From SZUA-36 sp963759155 (GTDB taxonomy: Bacteria; Pseudomonadota; Gammaproteobacteria; Xanthomonadales; SZUA-36): a DNA stretch of 64,000 nt. The translations under genes were made by a program, and so were the position numbers. The stretch spans positions 62,001-126,000 of the forward strand of contig CAVWXX010000017.1 of the NCBI GenBank assembly GCA_963759155.1, in the 5' to 3' direction. This document shows positions 16,791 through 25,423 of the stretch, piece after piece (the stretch's first letter is position 1; each line of letters begins with the position of its first letter). The notes beneath the pieces are model-generated. The model was given only the letters and a program-made list of their open reading frames with translations. It ran no database searches and was not told where the DNA came from.

Positions 16791-17946
16791 GTCGCTACTA
16801 CTGTTACCTGTACTGCTGTTGATAACGGCAGCAGTACAGGCTGCGACCCTGACCGGATACGCGGAGTTAGCCGCTGACACATTCACACCAGGCCCAACCT
16901 CCGGACAAGAAATCAAAGCCAGCAATCAGCGTCAACCGCCCTTTGTTAACAAACAACCCATACAGGGCTTTTCCGCGCTGATAAAGGGTGACAATGGCGC
17001 TTTCATCGTACTCAGTGACAACGGCTTTGGCGCCCGCAATAACTCTTCAGACTACCTGCTGAGCATCTACCACATCCAGGCAGATTTTCGCACCGTTACC
17101 GGCGGCACGGGCAGCATTCGCGTTAACCGCATCATTAACTTAAGCGACCCGGACAATTACCTGCCCTACCCCGCAGCAGACGACAACGGGCACCTGCTGA
17201 CGGGTGCGGATTTTGATCCCGAATCATTCCGCAGGGTAGCCGACGGCAGTTACTGGATAGGTGAGGAGTTCAACCCGTCTCTGCTTCACTTCAGCGCCGA
17301 TGGCTTGTTGCTCGCACCTCCTTTCACGCTCACGGACCTGAACTCAAAAGAAAACCCAATGGGTGAACCAGCCAACCTGCCACGCTCACGCGGTTTTGAA
17401 GGCATGGCAATGTCACCGGACGGGAAATGGCTCTACCCCATGCTGGAAGGCCCGCTGGATGGCGCCGGCCCCGGATTGAATATCTATACATTCAACATAG
17501 CAGAAATCGTGTTCGTGAATAGAGATGCGCATCATCCAAGTTTCCGCTACCGCCTTGATGAGGGCGCCACCGCAATTGGAGACTTTACGATGTACTCGGA
17601 CACGGGCGGCCTGGTCATAGAAAGAGACTCAAAAGAAAACGATAAAGCATTGTTAAAAAAGGTTTATAAAGTAAACCTGGATAAAACAGATGAAGATGGC
17701 TTCCTGGTCAAAACCCTGGTTGCTGACCTTTTGGATATCGATGATCCTCACGACCTCAACCAGGATGGCGAGCAACATTTTTCATTTCCTTTCTGGACCA
17801 TCGAGGGCCTGGTCGTCATAAATGCAACGACACTGGGCATTGTGAATGACAACAATTACCCGCTCGGACAGGCGCGTGATAGTAGCGGAAAACACCCGGA
17901 CAATAACGAGTTCATCCTGATTGAAGTAGACCCTTTATGGGACTAA
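16777..17946 (+). CDS. Secreted phytase-like (esterase-like activity of phytase) protein
   Basis: A 389-residue exported protein with an N-terminal signal peptide (hydrophobic 6-20, cut near AVQAA). The body fits the 'esterase-like activity of phytase' propeller family: GFSALIKGDNGAFIVLSDNGFG, the strand DGSYWIGEEFNPSLLHF, SRGFEGMAMSPDGKWLYPMLEG and the closing segment FWTIEGLVVINATTLGIVNDNNYP. The start is TTG at 16777, overlapping the EncFtn stop by 14 bases; there is no better start before the signal peptide. Substrate is unknown. Confidence 0.85.
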   Translation: MRIVKSLLLLPVLLLITAAVQAATLTGYAELAADTFTPGPTSGQEIKASNQRQPPFVNKQPIQGFSALIKGDNGAFIVLSDNGFGARNNSSDYLLSIYHIQADFRTVTGGTGSIRVNRIINLSDPDNYLPYPAADDNGHLLTGADFDPESFRRVADGSYWIGEEFNPSLLHFSADGLLLAPPFTLTDLNSKENPMGEPANLPRSRGFEGMAMSPDGKWLYPMLEGPLDGAGPGLNIYTFNIAEIVFVNRDAHHPSFRYRLDEGATAIGDFTMYSDTGGLVIERDSKENDKALLKKVYKVNLDKTDEDGFLVKTLVADLLDIDDPHDLNQDGEQHFSFPFWTIEGLVVINATTLGIVNDNNYPLGQARDSSGKHPDNNEFILIEVDPLWD

Positions 17947-18028
17947 ACCACAGGCTATAATAATCAATTATGCGATGGAACGGCGCACACCCATCCATCG
18001 CGAAAAACCAAACAAGGAGTTACATAAT

Positions 18029-19138
18029 ATGAAGTCACGTGCTGCTGTTGCTATCAAAGCCGGCCAACCACTCGAGATTACCGAGATAGATGTACAGGGC
18101 CCCAAAGCGGGTGAAGTCCTGGTTCGCATGGTAGCTACCGGCGTGTGCCACACCGATGCCTTTACACTTTCCGGTGAGGACCCTGAGGGCATATTCCCTT
18201 CTGTTCTTGGCCATGAAGGGGGCGGCGTGGTGGAGGAAGTCGGTGCCGGCGTGACCAGCGTCAAACCAGGTGACCACGTGATTCCTTTGTATACACCAGA
18301 ATGTGGCAAGTGCAGCTTCTGCACATCCGGTAAAACCAACCTCTGCCAGGCCATTCGACTCACCCAGGGAAAGGGTTTGATGCCCGATGGCACTTCCCGT
18401 TTTTCAATGAATGGCGAGACGCTCTATCACTACATGGGTACCTCGACATTTTCAGAATACAGCGTGATGCCGGAGATCTCCGTCGCGAAAATCAATAAGC
18501 AGGCACCACTCGACAAGGTTTGCCTGCTTGGTTGCGGCATAACAACCGGTATCGGTGCAGTATTAAACACCGCAAAAGTTGAACCCGGCGCCAGTGTTGC
18601 CGTGTTCGGTCTCGGTGGAATCGGGCTCAGCGTGGTACAGGGCGCCGTCATGGCGGGTGCATCACGCATCATGGCCGTTGACCTGAATGAAGACAAATTT
18701 GAAATGGCGCGCATGCTGGGCGCCACCGACTTTGTGAACCCCTCAAAGTATGACAAGCCAATACAGGACGTGATCGTGGACCTGACCGATGGAGGTGTCG
18801 ATTACTCCTTCGAGTGTATCGGTAATACCAACGTCATGCGTGCGGCACTTGAATGCTGTCACAAAGGCTGGGGTGAATCTGTCATCATTGGTGTCGCCGG
18901 TGCCGGCCAGGAAATCAGCACCAGGCCCTTCCAACTGGTCACGGGACGTGTCTGGCGCGGCACGGCTTTTGGCGGTGTACGCGGCCGTAGCGAACTGCCG
19001 GGCTACGTGGATAATTACATGGCCGGAAAAATCAATATCGACGATATGGTCACACACACCATGGGTCTTGAAGACATTAACAAGGCATTTGACCTGATGC
19101 ATGACGGTGAAAGCATACGTTCAGTCGTCATTTTTTAG
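18029..19138 (+). CDS. frmA: S-(hydroxymethyl)glutathione dehydrogenase (class III alcohol dehydrogenase)
   Basis: This NAD-dependent zinc enzyme oxidises S-hydroxymethylglutathione (formaldehyde plus glutathione) and can also reduce S-nitrosoglutathione. The catalytic zinc ligands lie in GVCHTDAFTLSG and GHEGGGVVEEVG, the structural zinc cysteines in CGKCSFCTSGKTNLC, and the nucleotide site is VFGLGGIGLSVVQGA. ATG 18029 gives 369 residues and is preceded by AAGGAG. fghA follows at 10 bases, so the pair forms a formaldehyde detoxification operon. Confidence 0.95.
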   Translation: MKSRAAVAIKAGQPLEITEIDVQGPKAGEVLVRMVATGVCHTDAFTLSGEDPEGIFPSVLGHEGGGVVEEVGAGVTSVKPGDHVIPLYTPECGKCSFCTSGKTNLCQAIRLTQGKGLMPDGTSRFSMNGETLYHYMGTSTFSEYSVMPEISVAKINKQAPLDKVCLLGCGITTGIGAVLNTAKVEPGASVAVFGLGGIGLSVVQGAVMAGASRIMAVDLNEDKFEMARMLGATDFVNPSKYDKPIQDVIVDLTDGGVDYSFECIGNTNVMRAALECCHKGWGESVIIGVAGAGQEISTRPFQLVTGRVWRGTAFGGVRGRSELPGYVDNYMAGKINIDDMVTHTMGLEDINKAFDLMHDGESIRSVVIF

Positions 19139-19147
19139 GAGCACGTC

Positions 19148-19996
19148 ATGACGGCACTAAAGGAAATCTCACGCAACCGGATTCACGGCGGTCAACAGTT
19201 CCGTTTTCAGCACCAATCCGCGGTACTCAATTGCGACATGATTTTTGGTGTGTTTCTGCCACCACAAGCGGAGACCGGGCCGGTGCCGGTTCTTTACTGG
19301 TTATCAGGCCTGACCTGCAACGATGAAAACTTCGCCCAGAAAGCGGGCGCACAGCGACTGGCCTCCGAACTGGGCCTGGCCATTGTCTGTCCCGATACCA
19401 GCCCACGCGGTACCAACCTGCCCGGAGAACATGATGACTGGGATTTTGGCTCTGGCGCCGGCTTCTACATCAATGCCACACAAGCCCCCTGGTCTGATCA
19501 CTACAACATGTTTGATTACGTCAACAAGGAGTTACCTGCGCTGGTTGAGGCCTCACTTCCGGTAACGGACAAACGCAGCGTCAGCGGCCACTCCATGGGC
19601 GGTCACGGCGCCCTGATGTGCGCACTGAAAGACCCCGACCGTTACGAGTCAGTATCTGCCTTCGCACCGATATGCCACCCGTCTGAATCACCCTGGGGCG
19701 TCAAGGCGTTCAGCCACTACCTCGGCGATGACCGCAACCTGTGGCAGGAATGGGACGCCACCCAACTGGTGTGCAACGTCAAAAACCAATTGCCCATCCT
19801 GATAGACCAGGGTGCAGATGATGACTTCCTTGGCGAAGAACTGAAACCAGGCAGCCTCGAACAAGCCTGTATCTGCACGCACCACCCATTGAAGGTGCGT
19901 ATGCAGGAAGGCTATGACCACAGCTACTTTTTCATCGCCAGTTTTATCGACGATCACCTGCGTCACCATGCGAAGGCATTGGGGTTGCTGGGTTAA
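19148..19996 (+). CDS. fghA: S-formylglutathione hydrolase
   Basis: A 282-residue serine esterase of the D family that hydrolyses S-formylglutathione to formate and glutathione, the step after frmA. The nucleophile is in SGHSMGGHGAL (near residue 148), the acid in DQGADDDFL and the histidine in GYDHSYFFI. YWLSGLTCNDENF near residue 57 is characteristic. Confidence 0.95.
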   Translation: MTALKEISRNRIHGGQQFRFQHQSAVLNCDMIFGVFLPPQAETGPVPVLYWLSGLTCNDENFAQKAGAQRLASELGLAIVCPDTSPRGTNLPGEHDDWDFGSGAGFYINATQAPWSDHYNMFDYVNKELPALVEASLPVTDKRSVSGHSMGGHGALMCALKDPDRYESVSAFAPICHPSESPWGVKAFSHYLGDDRNLWQEWDATQLVCNVKNQLPILIDQGADDDFLGEELKPGSLEQACICTHHPLKVRMQEGYDHSYFFIASFIDDHLRHHAKALGLLG

Positions 19997-20621
19997 TCGC
20001 GGTTTAAACGCCTAAACGACCCTCTCGAACAACTCCAGCGTTCACGTTCTCTTATCTGCAAGTTTGGGGGAGCTGGGATGTGTATTAACTTCCCAGGACT
20101 CGCTGCGAGTACGTCCGCTCGGGCTTTCACCTTCAGAAGCAGTGCAAAACTGAACCAGTCGCTCCCGCGCATCCCTGCGCCCGCGACATACCGTTCATCC
20201 TGAACATAACCCCAGCTTAATATCAAACGCCCTGCATCTTTCTGAAAGTTGTTAACCCAAATATTCGCAAAGACTCGTGGATTTATCAAATTCAGAGGCA
20301 CCCACTGTTACCTGCCAGAAACCATTGACCCCCGCATTCGCACAAAGGCGAGGATGTGCAGTAGCTCTCTTCAGGACCTTGCGAGACAGGAGTCGAGAAA
20401 GAGTGCTACAGGGATGTACTCGAGCGAGTCCGGAAGAAGCTACTGCATAGCCTCGGCTTCCCCAATGATCAATGGTTTTTTTCAACCGTGAGTCCTGAAG
20501 AAAGTTACCGCATAGCCTTAGGCTTTCGCGACTGGTCAGTGGTGACCCGGTTGCGAACCCTGAAGGCAAAACAGTACATAATCTCAGTGTTAATGCACCA
20601 TTCAACCTACCGTCGCATCCA
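19997..20621 (+). repeat. Repeat-rich intergenic region with REP-like palindromes
   Basis: No convincing gene lies here. Two direct copies of a unit of about 37 bases start at 20426 and 20490 (GAGTCC-GAAGAA-GTTAC-GCATAGCC-GGCTT pattern), each with a small hairpin (AGCC-TC-GGCT and AGCC-TTA-GGCT). A unit near 20117-20137 (GGACTCGCTGCGAGTACGTCC) recurs inverted at 20413-20434. Each contains a short palindrome ACTCG-n-CGAGT. The pattern suggests REP/MITE-like elements. The frames on either strand lack recognisable protein features. Confidence 0.6.
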
Positions 20622-21158
20622 TTAATCCTCGTTCAACCAAGCCCTGACCTGCAGCCCGATTTTAGTTGAATAGCCCACCGATCGACTGGCGATTTTGCCA
20701 TCACCATCGATCACGAAATAGGTTGGAAATCCACGTATTTGCCAGTCTTCAGTGGTTTGTGGCCCACCTAGTAACACTGGGAGATTGATGTCCGTTTCGC
20801 TTATGAAAGCCCTTACTTCGTCAAGGCTTTCATACTCAAGCGCGACCACCCTCGCCCAGGCCAGTTGTCCGCTTGCTACCAGTTCATCGAGGTTATCGAT
20901 ACTCTTGCGACAGTAGAAACACCAGGGTGCAAAAAAATAGACGACACCCGTTTCTCCGGACACCATCACGGTATCAGCACGCATGTCATCCAGCCAGGCG
21001 AGTTCCAGTGGTGGTGTATGCTCGTCATCCGGCAGATTACGGGTTTGCCACATGCTGATCAGCACAAAGGCTGTAATCATTAATGCGACGTCAAAAGCCA
21101 GTGCGCCCCAGAAATTGCCGCGTAAAGCTTTCCATGCTTTTTTCAACTTGCCGATCAC
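20622..21158 (-). CDS. Membrane-anchored thioredoxin-like (TlpA/DsbE-type) redoxin
   Basis: From GTG 21158 (GTGA overlap with the upstream stop, GGGGA before it) the protein has about 178 residues. An N-terminal transmembrane anchor at about 15-35 (ALAFDVALMITAFVLISMW) is followed by a thioredoxin fold with the redox motif WCFYCRKS and the cis-proline region RGFPTYFVIDGDGKI. It would act on the periplasmic face, reducing or oxidising disulfides. An ATG at 21176 is an alternative start. The partner is unknown. Confidence 0.82.
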   Translation of the reverse strand: MIGKLKKAWKALRGNFWGALAFDVALMITAFVLISMWQTRNLPDDEHTPPLELAWLDDMRADTVMVSGETGVVYFFAPWCFYCRKSIDNLDELVASGQLAWARVVALEYESLDEVRAFISETDINLPVLLGGPQTTEDWQIRGFPTYFVIDGDGKIASRSVGYSTKIGLQVRAWLNED

Positions 21159-21529
21159 AAATCGTCCCCGCCCCATAGCAAGCGGTCCACCGCGCCACGG
21201 TAGCCAAATTGTTCCAGGTTAATCTTGCCTTTTAAGAACACGACACCCTCTTCTTCAAGTTTGTCTTTTTGCTTAATCCAGCCGCTTGAGTCTTCGGGAA
21301 AGGATATCTTCCCCTGCGAATTGATCACCCGGTGCCACGGCAGGTTCAAGCCGCGAGGTGCGCGCCTGAGAGCCTGGCTGACGCGACGTGCCGCTCTTGG
21401 CATACCTGACAGGCGGGCAACTTCCCCATAGGTCAGCACGTGCCCCGGGGGTATTTCCGATACGACCTTCCAGACACTCTGGTGCCAGTTTCCTTCTTCC
21501 GTTTTATTGACTTCAGTATTCAAACTCAC
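21155..21529 (-). CDS. Alkyltransferase-like protein (Atl/YbaZ family)
   Basis: The 124-residue protein is homologous to the C-terminal domain of O6-alkylguanine-DNA methyltransferase: PPGHVLTYGEVARLSGMPRAARRVSQALRR is the DNA-binding helix region. The active-site motif reads PWHRV, with tryptophan replacing the acceptor cysteine of PCHRV. That substitution defines alkyltransferase-like proteins, which bind O6-alkylguanine without repairing it and hand lesions to nucleotide excision repair. It heads a two-gene unit with the redoxin. Confidence 0.9.
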   Translation of the reverse strand: MSLNTEVNKTEEGNWHQSVWKVVSEIPPGHVLTYGEVARLSGMPRAARRVSQALRRAPRGLNLPWHRVINSQGKISFPEDSSGWIKQKDKLEEEGVVFLKGKINLEQFGYRGAVDRLLWGGDDL

Positions 21530-21640
21530 AGGGACATTCCATTCAAAAGATAAGTTAGCATCTATTCACCATGATAATGACATCAAGCCGCGCGACAAGG
21601 TAGCATGTTGCCCATCGTTGTCACATACCCAGAGACACTT

Positions 21641-22267
21641 ATGACCCAAAAAGTTGATACAAAATTCAAACGCGAGGCAAAACGCGGCAGTCATGACTAC
21701 CCACTTGCCTGCGACATGCTTGATGCCGGCAAAATTTGTCATGTCGGTTTCACGTTGGAAGAGCAGCCTTATGTCGTGCCGATGGCCTATGCCCGCATGG
21801 GTGATCAATTATTAATACATGGCTCCGTTGCAAGCCGCCTGGTCAAGAACCTGGCTGCCGGTCTGCGTTGTTGTGTAACCGTGACCCATTTTGACGGACT
21901 TGTTTATGCACGATCCACGTTTAACTCATCGATGAATTACCGCTCAGTGATGGTGTTTGGTGTTGCCACGCCCATCACTGACCCTGATGAAAAGCGAAGC
22001 AGCATCCAGGCCTTGGTTGACCACCTGATGCCCGGGCGCAGGGCTGACCTGAGAAAGTCCACTATCAAGGAACTCAATGCCACCAGTTTACTGGCATTAC
22101 CTATAGAAACGTTCAGCTGCAAATGCCGCACCGGCCCTCCATCAGATAGCAAATCTGATTTGGAAGCCAGGGTATGGGCAGGTGTGGTTCCTTTGCGCCT
22201 GACCGCCGGTGAACCCATAGACGCACCGGACCTGCTTGCCGGCATTGACCGTCCGGATTATCTTTAA
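21641..22267 (+). CDS. Pyridoxamine 5'-phosphate oxidase-like flavin-binding protein (NimA-like)
   Basis: From ATG 21641 the protein has 208 residues. It fits the FMN-binding split-barrel group related to NimA: a basic N-terminus (TKFKREAKRGSHDY), then DAGKICHVGFTLEEQPYVVPMAYARMGDQLLIHGS, and a barrel strand RSVMVFGVATPI. Such proteins bind flavin or heme and may reduce small nitro compounds; the true substrate cannot be read from sequence. An ATG-less extension to 21605 is open but not needed. Confidence 0.8.
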   Translation: MTQKVDTKFKREAKRGSHDYPLACDMLDAGKICHVGFTLEEQPYVVPMAYARMGDQLLIHGSVASRLVKNLAAGLRCCVTVTHFDGLVYARSTFNSSMNYRSVMVFGVATPITDPDEKRSSIQALVDHLMPGRRADLRKSTIKELNATSLLALPIETFSCKCRTGPPSDSKSDLEARVWAGVVPLRLTAGEPIDAPDLLAGIDRPDYL

Positions 22268-22290
22268 GCCAAACAGCTTTAAATAGGCAG

Positions 22291-22321
22291 AAAAAAATGG
22301 GCCGGCGTAATACCGGCCCAT
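22291..22321 (-). terminator. Bidirectional intrinsic terminator
   Basis: A perfect 9-bp stem ATGGGCCGG / CCGGCCCAT with a 7-base loop lies between two convergent genes. Read on the minus strand it is followed by seven T, so it best serves the gene ending at 22353. On the plus strand it can also end the flavoprotein transcript. Confidence 0.85.
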
Positions 22322-22352
22322 TCTGTTAACAGAATGCTTTTAAACAGAAGAA

Positions 22353-23591
22353 TTACTCGTCCGGAAAAAGCACTTCCAATATAACGGCGGGCTCATCGCC
22401 TGTAGTTTGCCGAATTTCTACAATTTCACCACGCGGATCAAAATCCAATAACAGGTTTTCCGCCTTTTGCGGGTCGCTAAACTTTACCCTGCCCTCAAGG
22501 TCTCCATCATCGTCAACAACCTCGACTTCACCCTTCGACACGCCCGCTACTTCCACTGAATAGAAGCCAACCGGGACATCCTTGACCTTGACGGAGAATT
22601 CGCTCTCATCCATCTCCATTTCAAACTCTGCTTCACCTTTTGCACCCTCGACCACCCCGGTGCTGGTAAAGTCTGCTTCGATCTTGATGACGTCACCTTT
22701 ATCTTTGTCGGGTTTACCTGTCTTCTTTTCGCTGAGGACATTTTCACCGGAAGTCAGCACAACGACGTCGCCATCGAGTATCTCGATTTTGCAACCACGC
22801 GGGTCGAAGTTCAGGTTCAATTTTTCGTCAATTTCGGGGCTACGGAACTCGAGTTTACCTTCGCCATTGACAACCGGCATATCGAACATCTGTACTTCCA
22901 CGTCAGGGTCTTCATTGTCTCCGCAAATTTTGAGTGTATAGCTACCATCGGGGATATCTTCTGCCTCAACCATGAAGTCCGACCGGTCAGTGCGCTCCCA
23001 GAACTTGGCTTTACCTTTGCCGCTTCCATCATCTGTAGCAGGCATCAGGCTCACGTCCATTTGCATGGGTTTGCCGCCTGATGGCGTGTCATCTGAAATA
23101 CCTCCGCTGCATCTTTGGCGATAAATACTACTGATACGCTTGATGGGAAATTCACCTTCATCAATCACTTCATTCACTTCATCAAAAGCGTACGTAGCAG
23201 TACCATGGTTACAATTTTTAAAGACCAGGTCGAGAAAGCCAACGGCTACAACCTCCTCATTACCTTCGAGGTTCTCGGCCATAAAACCGATATCAGATGC
23301 GGTGTAAAGCACCATTTCTATTTCATTGCCAACGACCGGACCCACGCCGAGATACCAGCTGGTCTTGAGGTCGGGCCCATAGGTAAACCAGTAGGCGATA
23401 CCGACTTTTTCATCGTCTTCCTGTTCCCCGATCTGAAGAATAATGCCCTGGCTTTCCTGTTCAGGCTGATCCCAGATACCGGAGAAACTGGCCGTAATCA
23501 GCGGGTCACCGGCAAAAACCGGCATGCTGATGAAAAGAGAAAATACGAGTGCGAACCCGAAACCCCTGTTCAGGGCTTTAGAATGCTTCAT
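22353..23591 (-). CDS. Secreted repeat protein of unknown function
   Basis: The 412-residue protein starts with a clear signal peptide (cut near VFAGD, residue 27). Residues about 35-165 contain a module FSGIWDQPEQESQGIILQI...GIAYWFTYGPDLKTSWYLG. Two tandem beta-rich repeats follow, about 190-305 and 315-410, ending in the matching strings LNLNFDPRGCKIEIL and LLLDFDPRGEIVEIR. The composition is strongly acidic. A module of the same style (GLW/GIW..., WYTYDDDGKPAWYL) ends the S8 protease at 32415. I know no named function. Confidence 0.85.
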   Translation of the reverse strand: MKHSKALNRGFGFALVFSLFISMPVFAGDPLITASFSGIWDQPEQESQGIILQIGEQEDDEKVGIAYWFTYGPDLKTSWYLGVGPVVGNEIEMVLYTASDIGFMAENLEGNEEVVAVGFLDLVFKNCNHGTATYAFDEVNEVIDEGEFPIKRISSIYRQRCSGGISDDTPSGGKPMQMDVSLMPATDDGSGKGKAKFWERTDRSDFMVEAEDIPDGSYTLKICGDNEDPDVEVQMFDMPVVNGEGKLEFRSPEIDEKLNLNFDPRGCKIEILDGDVVVLTSGENVLSEKKTGKPDKDKGDVIKIEADFTSTGVVEGAKGEAEFEMEMDESEFSVKVKDVPVGFYSVEVAGVSKGEVEVVDDDGDLEGRVKFSDPQKAENLLLDFDPRGEIVEIRQTTGDEPAVILEVLFPDE

Positions 23592-23697
23592 TAGAATGAC
23601 TCCATTTAGTTAACAGACGATTCCTTTCGTCAATGGTTAACTGACTTCCCAATACCATTTAAGCAGTAACTCACAAGAAATTCAATACTTTGCAAAT

Positions 23698-24480
23698 TCA
23701 GCTGTCACGCTTACCTGCCGAGTACTGCGATGCTGCCAGGATACCACGCAGTATGTTGATTTCATTTTGATCAGGACGCGCGCGGTTGAATAATCTGCGC
23801 ATACGTGCCATCAGGCGCTTCGGTTGATCCGGGTTCATAAAGCCGATATCGAGTAATGTCTGCTCGAGATGAACAAAAAACATTTCCATCTGGCCTGCAT
23901 CCACCGGCACCCAATCGGAGGGTGCAACGACAGCACCGCCACCGCCAACCACGGCCATGCGTAACTCATAGGCCATCAACTGAACAGCCTGAGAGAGATT
24001 CAAAGAACCGTAGTTGGGATCAGTATCTACGTGTACCAACTGGTGGCAGCGGTGTATTTCGTCATTGGTCAAACCGGCACGTTCCTGGCCAAACAGGATC
24101 GCGATATCCTGCTCCTGACTCTCTGTCCAGGGCACTTTGGCCGCCGAGCGAAGATCCATTTGTGGCATGGGCAGGCTGCGAAGCCGTGCACTGGTACCCA
24201 TGACCATACTGCAACCGTCGAGCGCGGACTCCAGTGTTTCATGAACAACTGCTCTTTGTAGTAAATCATCTGCGCCCGATGCCATTGCCGTTGCTTCGTG
24301 GCATGGAAAAGTCTTTGGATTCACCAGGTGAAGATTCGCCAGACCCATGACTTTCATGGCCCTTGCAGTGGCGCCAATGTTGCCAGGGTGGCTGGTATTG
24401 ATCAAAACAATGCGTATATGTGACAAACGTGCTGCCACCTGCGCCTCGCTTCTGGTATCCTGTGCCGCCTTCGAGTTCAT
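23698..24480 (-). CDS. trmJ: tRNA (cytidine/uridine-2'-O-)-methyltransferase TrmJ
   Basis: A 260-residue SPOUT-class enzyme that 2'-O-methylates position 32 of certain tRNAs. The knot-forming motifs are visible: RIVLINTSHPGNIGATARAMKVMGL (motif 1), ILFGQERAGLTNDEIHRC (motif 2) and NYGSLNLSQAVQLMAYELR (motif 3). The C-terminal extension of about 80 residues is typical for TrmJ. It is divergent from suhB, an arrangement common in gammaproteobacteria. Confidence 0.94.
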   Translation of the reverse strand: MNSKAAQDTRSEAQVAARLSHIRIVLINTSHPGNIGATARAMKVMGLANLHLVNPKTFPCHEATAMASGADDLLQRAVVHETLESALDGCSMVMGTSARLRSLPMPQMDLRSAAKVPWTESQEQDIAILFGQERAGLTNDEIHRCHQLVHVDTDPNYGSLNLSQAVQLMAYELRMAVVGGGGAVVAPSDWVPVDAGQMEMFFVHLEQTLLDIGFMNPDQPKRLMARMRRLFNRARPDQNEINILRGILAASQYSAGKRDS

Positions 24481-24511
24481 AGATTCATACTCATTTTAAG
24501 GTTGTATCGCC

Positions 24512-25309
24512 ATGGCCCATCCAACAATTAACATCGCTATCAATGCGGCCCACATCGCCGGTGACCTGATGCGTCAGGAATTCCCCAAGGTAGCCAGCAT
24601 TCCCGTGACCCAAAAGGCTCGGCATGACTATGTTACTGAAATCGACAAATCCAGCGAAGCGCAAATTGTACGTGAAATTAAACGTTATCACCCGGATCAT
24701 GCGTTTCTGGGGGAAGAAGGCGGTTCAGAGGGACAAAGTGAGTATGTCTGGATTATTGATCCGCTTGATGGAACCAGTAACTACCTGCATGGCATACCGC
24801 ATTTTGGTATCTCCATCGCCTTGCAGATCAAGGGCCGTACGGAACACGCGGTTGTTTATGATCCCATGCGCGATGAAATGTTCAGTGCCAGTCGCGGCAG
24901 TGGCGCACACCTGAATAACACGCGTATCAGGGTATCCGCCCGTAACTCGCTCGATAGCGCGATCGTTGCCACTGCCTTTCCATTCCGCCAGCGCGGCATG
25001 ATGAGTGTTTACACCGGTATTTTCAGTGATGTGTTTAGAAAAATAGAAGACATCCGGCGTAATGGTGCTGCCGCACTGGATCTCGCCTGGGTAGCTGCAG
25101 GAAGGATGGACGCCTATTTTGAGATCGGCCTGAAGCCCTGGGATGTCGCCGCCGGTGCCTTGCTGGTCAGAGAGGCCGGTGGTGTTGTCACTGATTTTGA
25201 CGGCAATGATTCGGTGGAAGAATCCCACTCGATTCTCGCCGCACCCTTCAAACTGATGACGCCATTGCGCAAAATGATTGAACCGCGCTGGGCCAAGGCT
25301 AAAAGGTAG
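24512..25309 (+). CDS. suhB: Inositol-1-monophosphatase SuhB
   Basis: A 265-residue member of the inositol monophosphatase family. Metal-binding motifs are VTEIDKSSEAQI, FLGEEGG (the glutamate) and WIIDPLDGTSNYLHGIPHF, with the C-terminal LKPWDVAAGALLVREAGG. Besides phosphatase activity, SuhB in enterobacteria joins rRNA transcription antitermination complexes. The start is ATG 24512 with AAGG upstream; 31 bases separate it from the divergent trmJ start. Confidence 0.95.
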   Translation: MAHPTINIAINAAHIAGDLMRQEFPKVASIPVTQKARHDYVTEIDKSSEAQIVREIKRYHPDHAFLGEEGGSEGQSEYVWIIDPLDGTSNYLHGIPHFGISIALQIKGRTEHAVVYDPMRDEMFSASRGSGAHLNNTRIRVSARNSLDSAIVATAFPFRQRGMMSVYTGIFSDVFRKIEDIRRNGAAALDLAWVAAGRMDAYFEIGLKPWDVAAGALLVREAGGVVTDFDGNDSVEESHSILAAPFKLMTPLRKMIEPRWAKAKR

Positions 25310-25365
25310 CAGCCTTTACACGCAGGACCGATTCAAGCATTAGCAGTACCCCATAGCTTGGGTGC

Positions 25366-25396
25366 AAAAAAAATCCCGGCAATTGCCGGGATTTTT
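25366..25396. terminator. Bidirectional intrinsic terminator between suhB and secF
   Basis: The sequence ATCCCGGC-AATT-GCCGGGAT forms a perfect 8-bp stem, flanked by A-runs on the left and a T-run on the right. It can therefore terminate both the plus-strand suhB and the minus-strand secF operon. Confidence 0.92.
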
Positions 25397-25423
25397 TATC
25401 GCTTTAATAAAGCTGATATTTAA

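Noticed and set aside
20252..20605. Minus-strand frame of 117 codons
   Set aside because: It is made almost wholly of the palindromic repeat units and has no protein-like pattern.
21155..21529. Active O6-methylguanine-DNA methyltransferase
   Set aside because: The acceptor cysteine is replaced by tryptophan (PWHRV), so it is called alkyltransferase-like instead.
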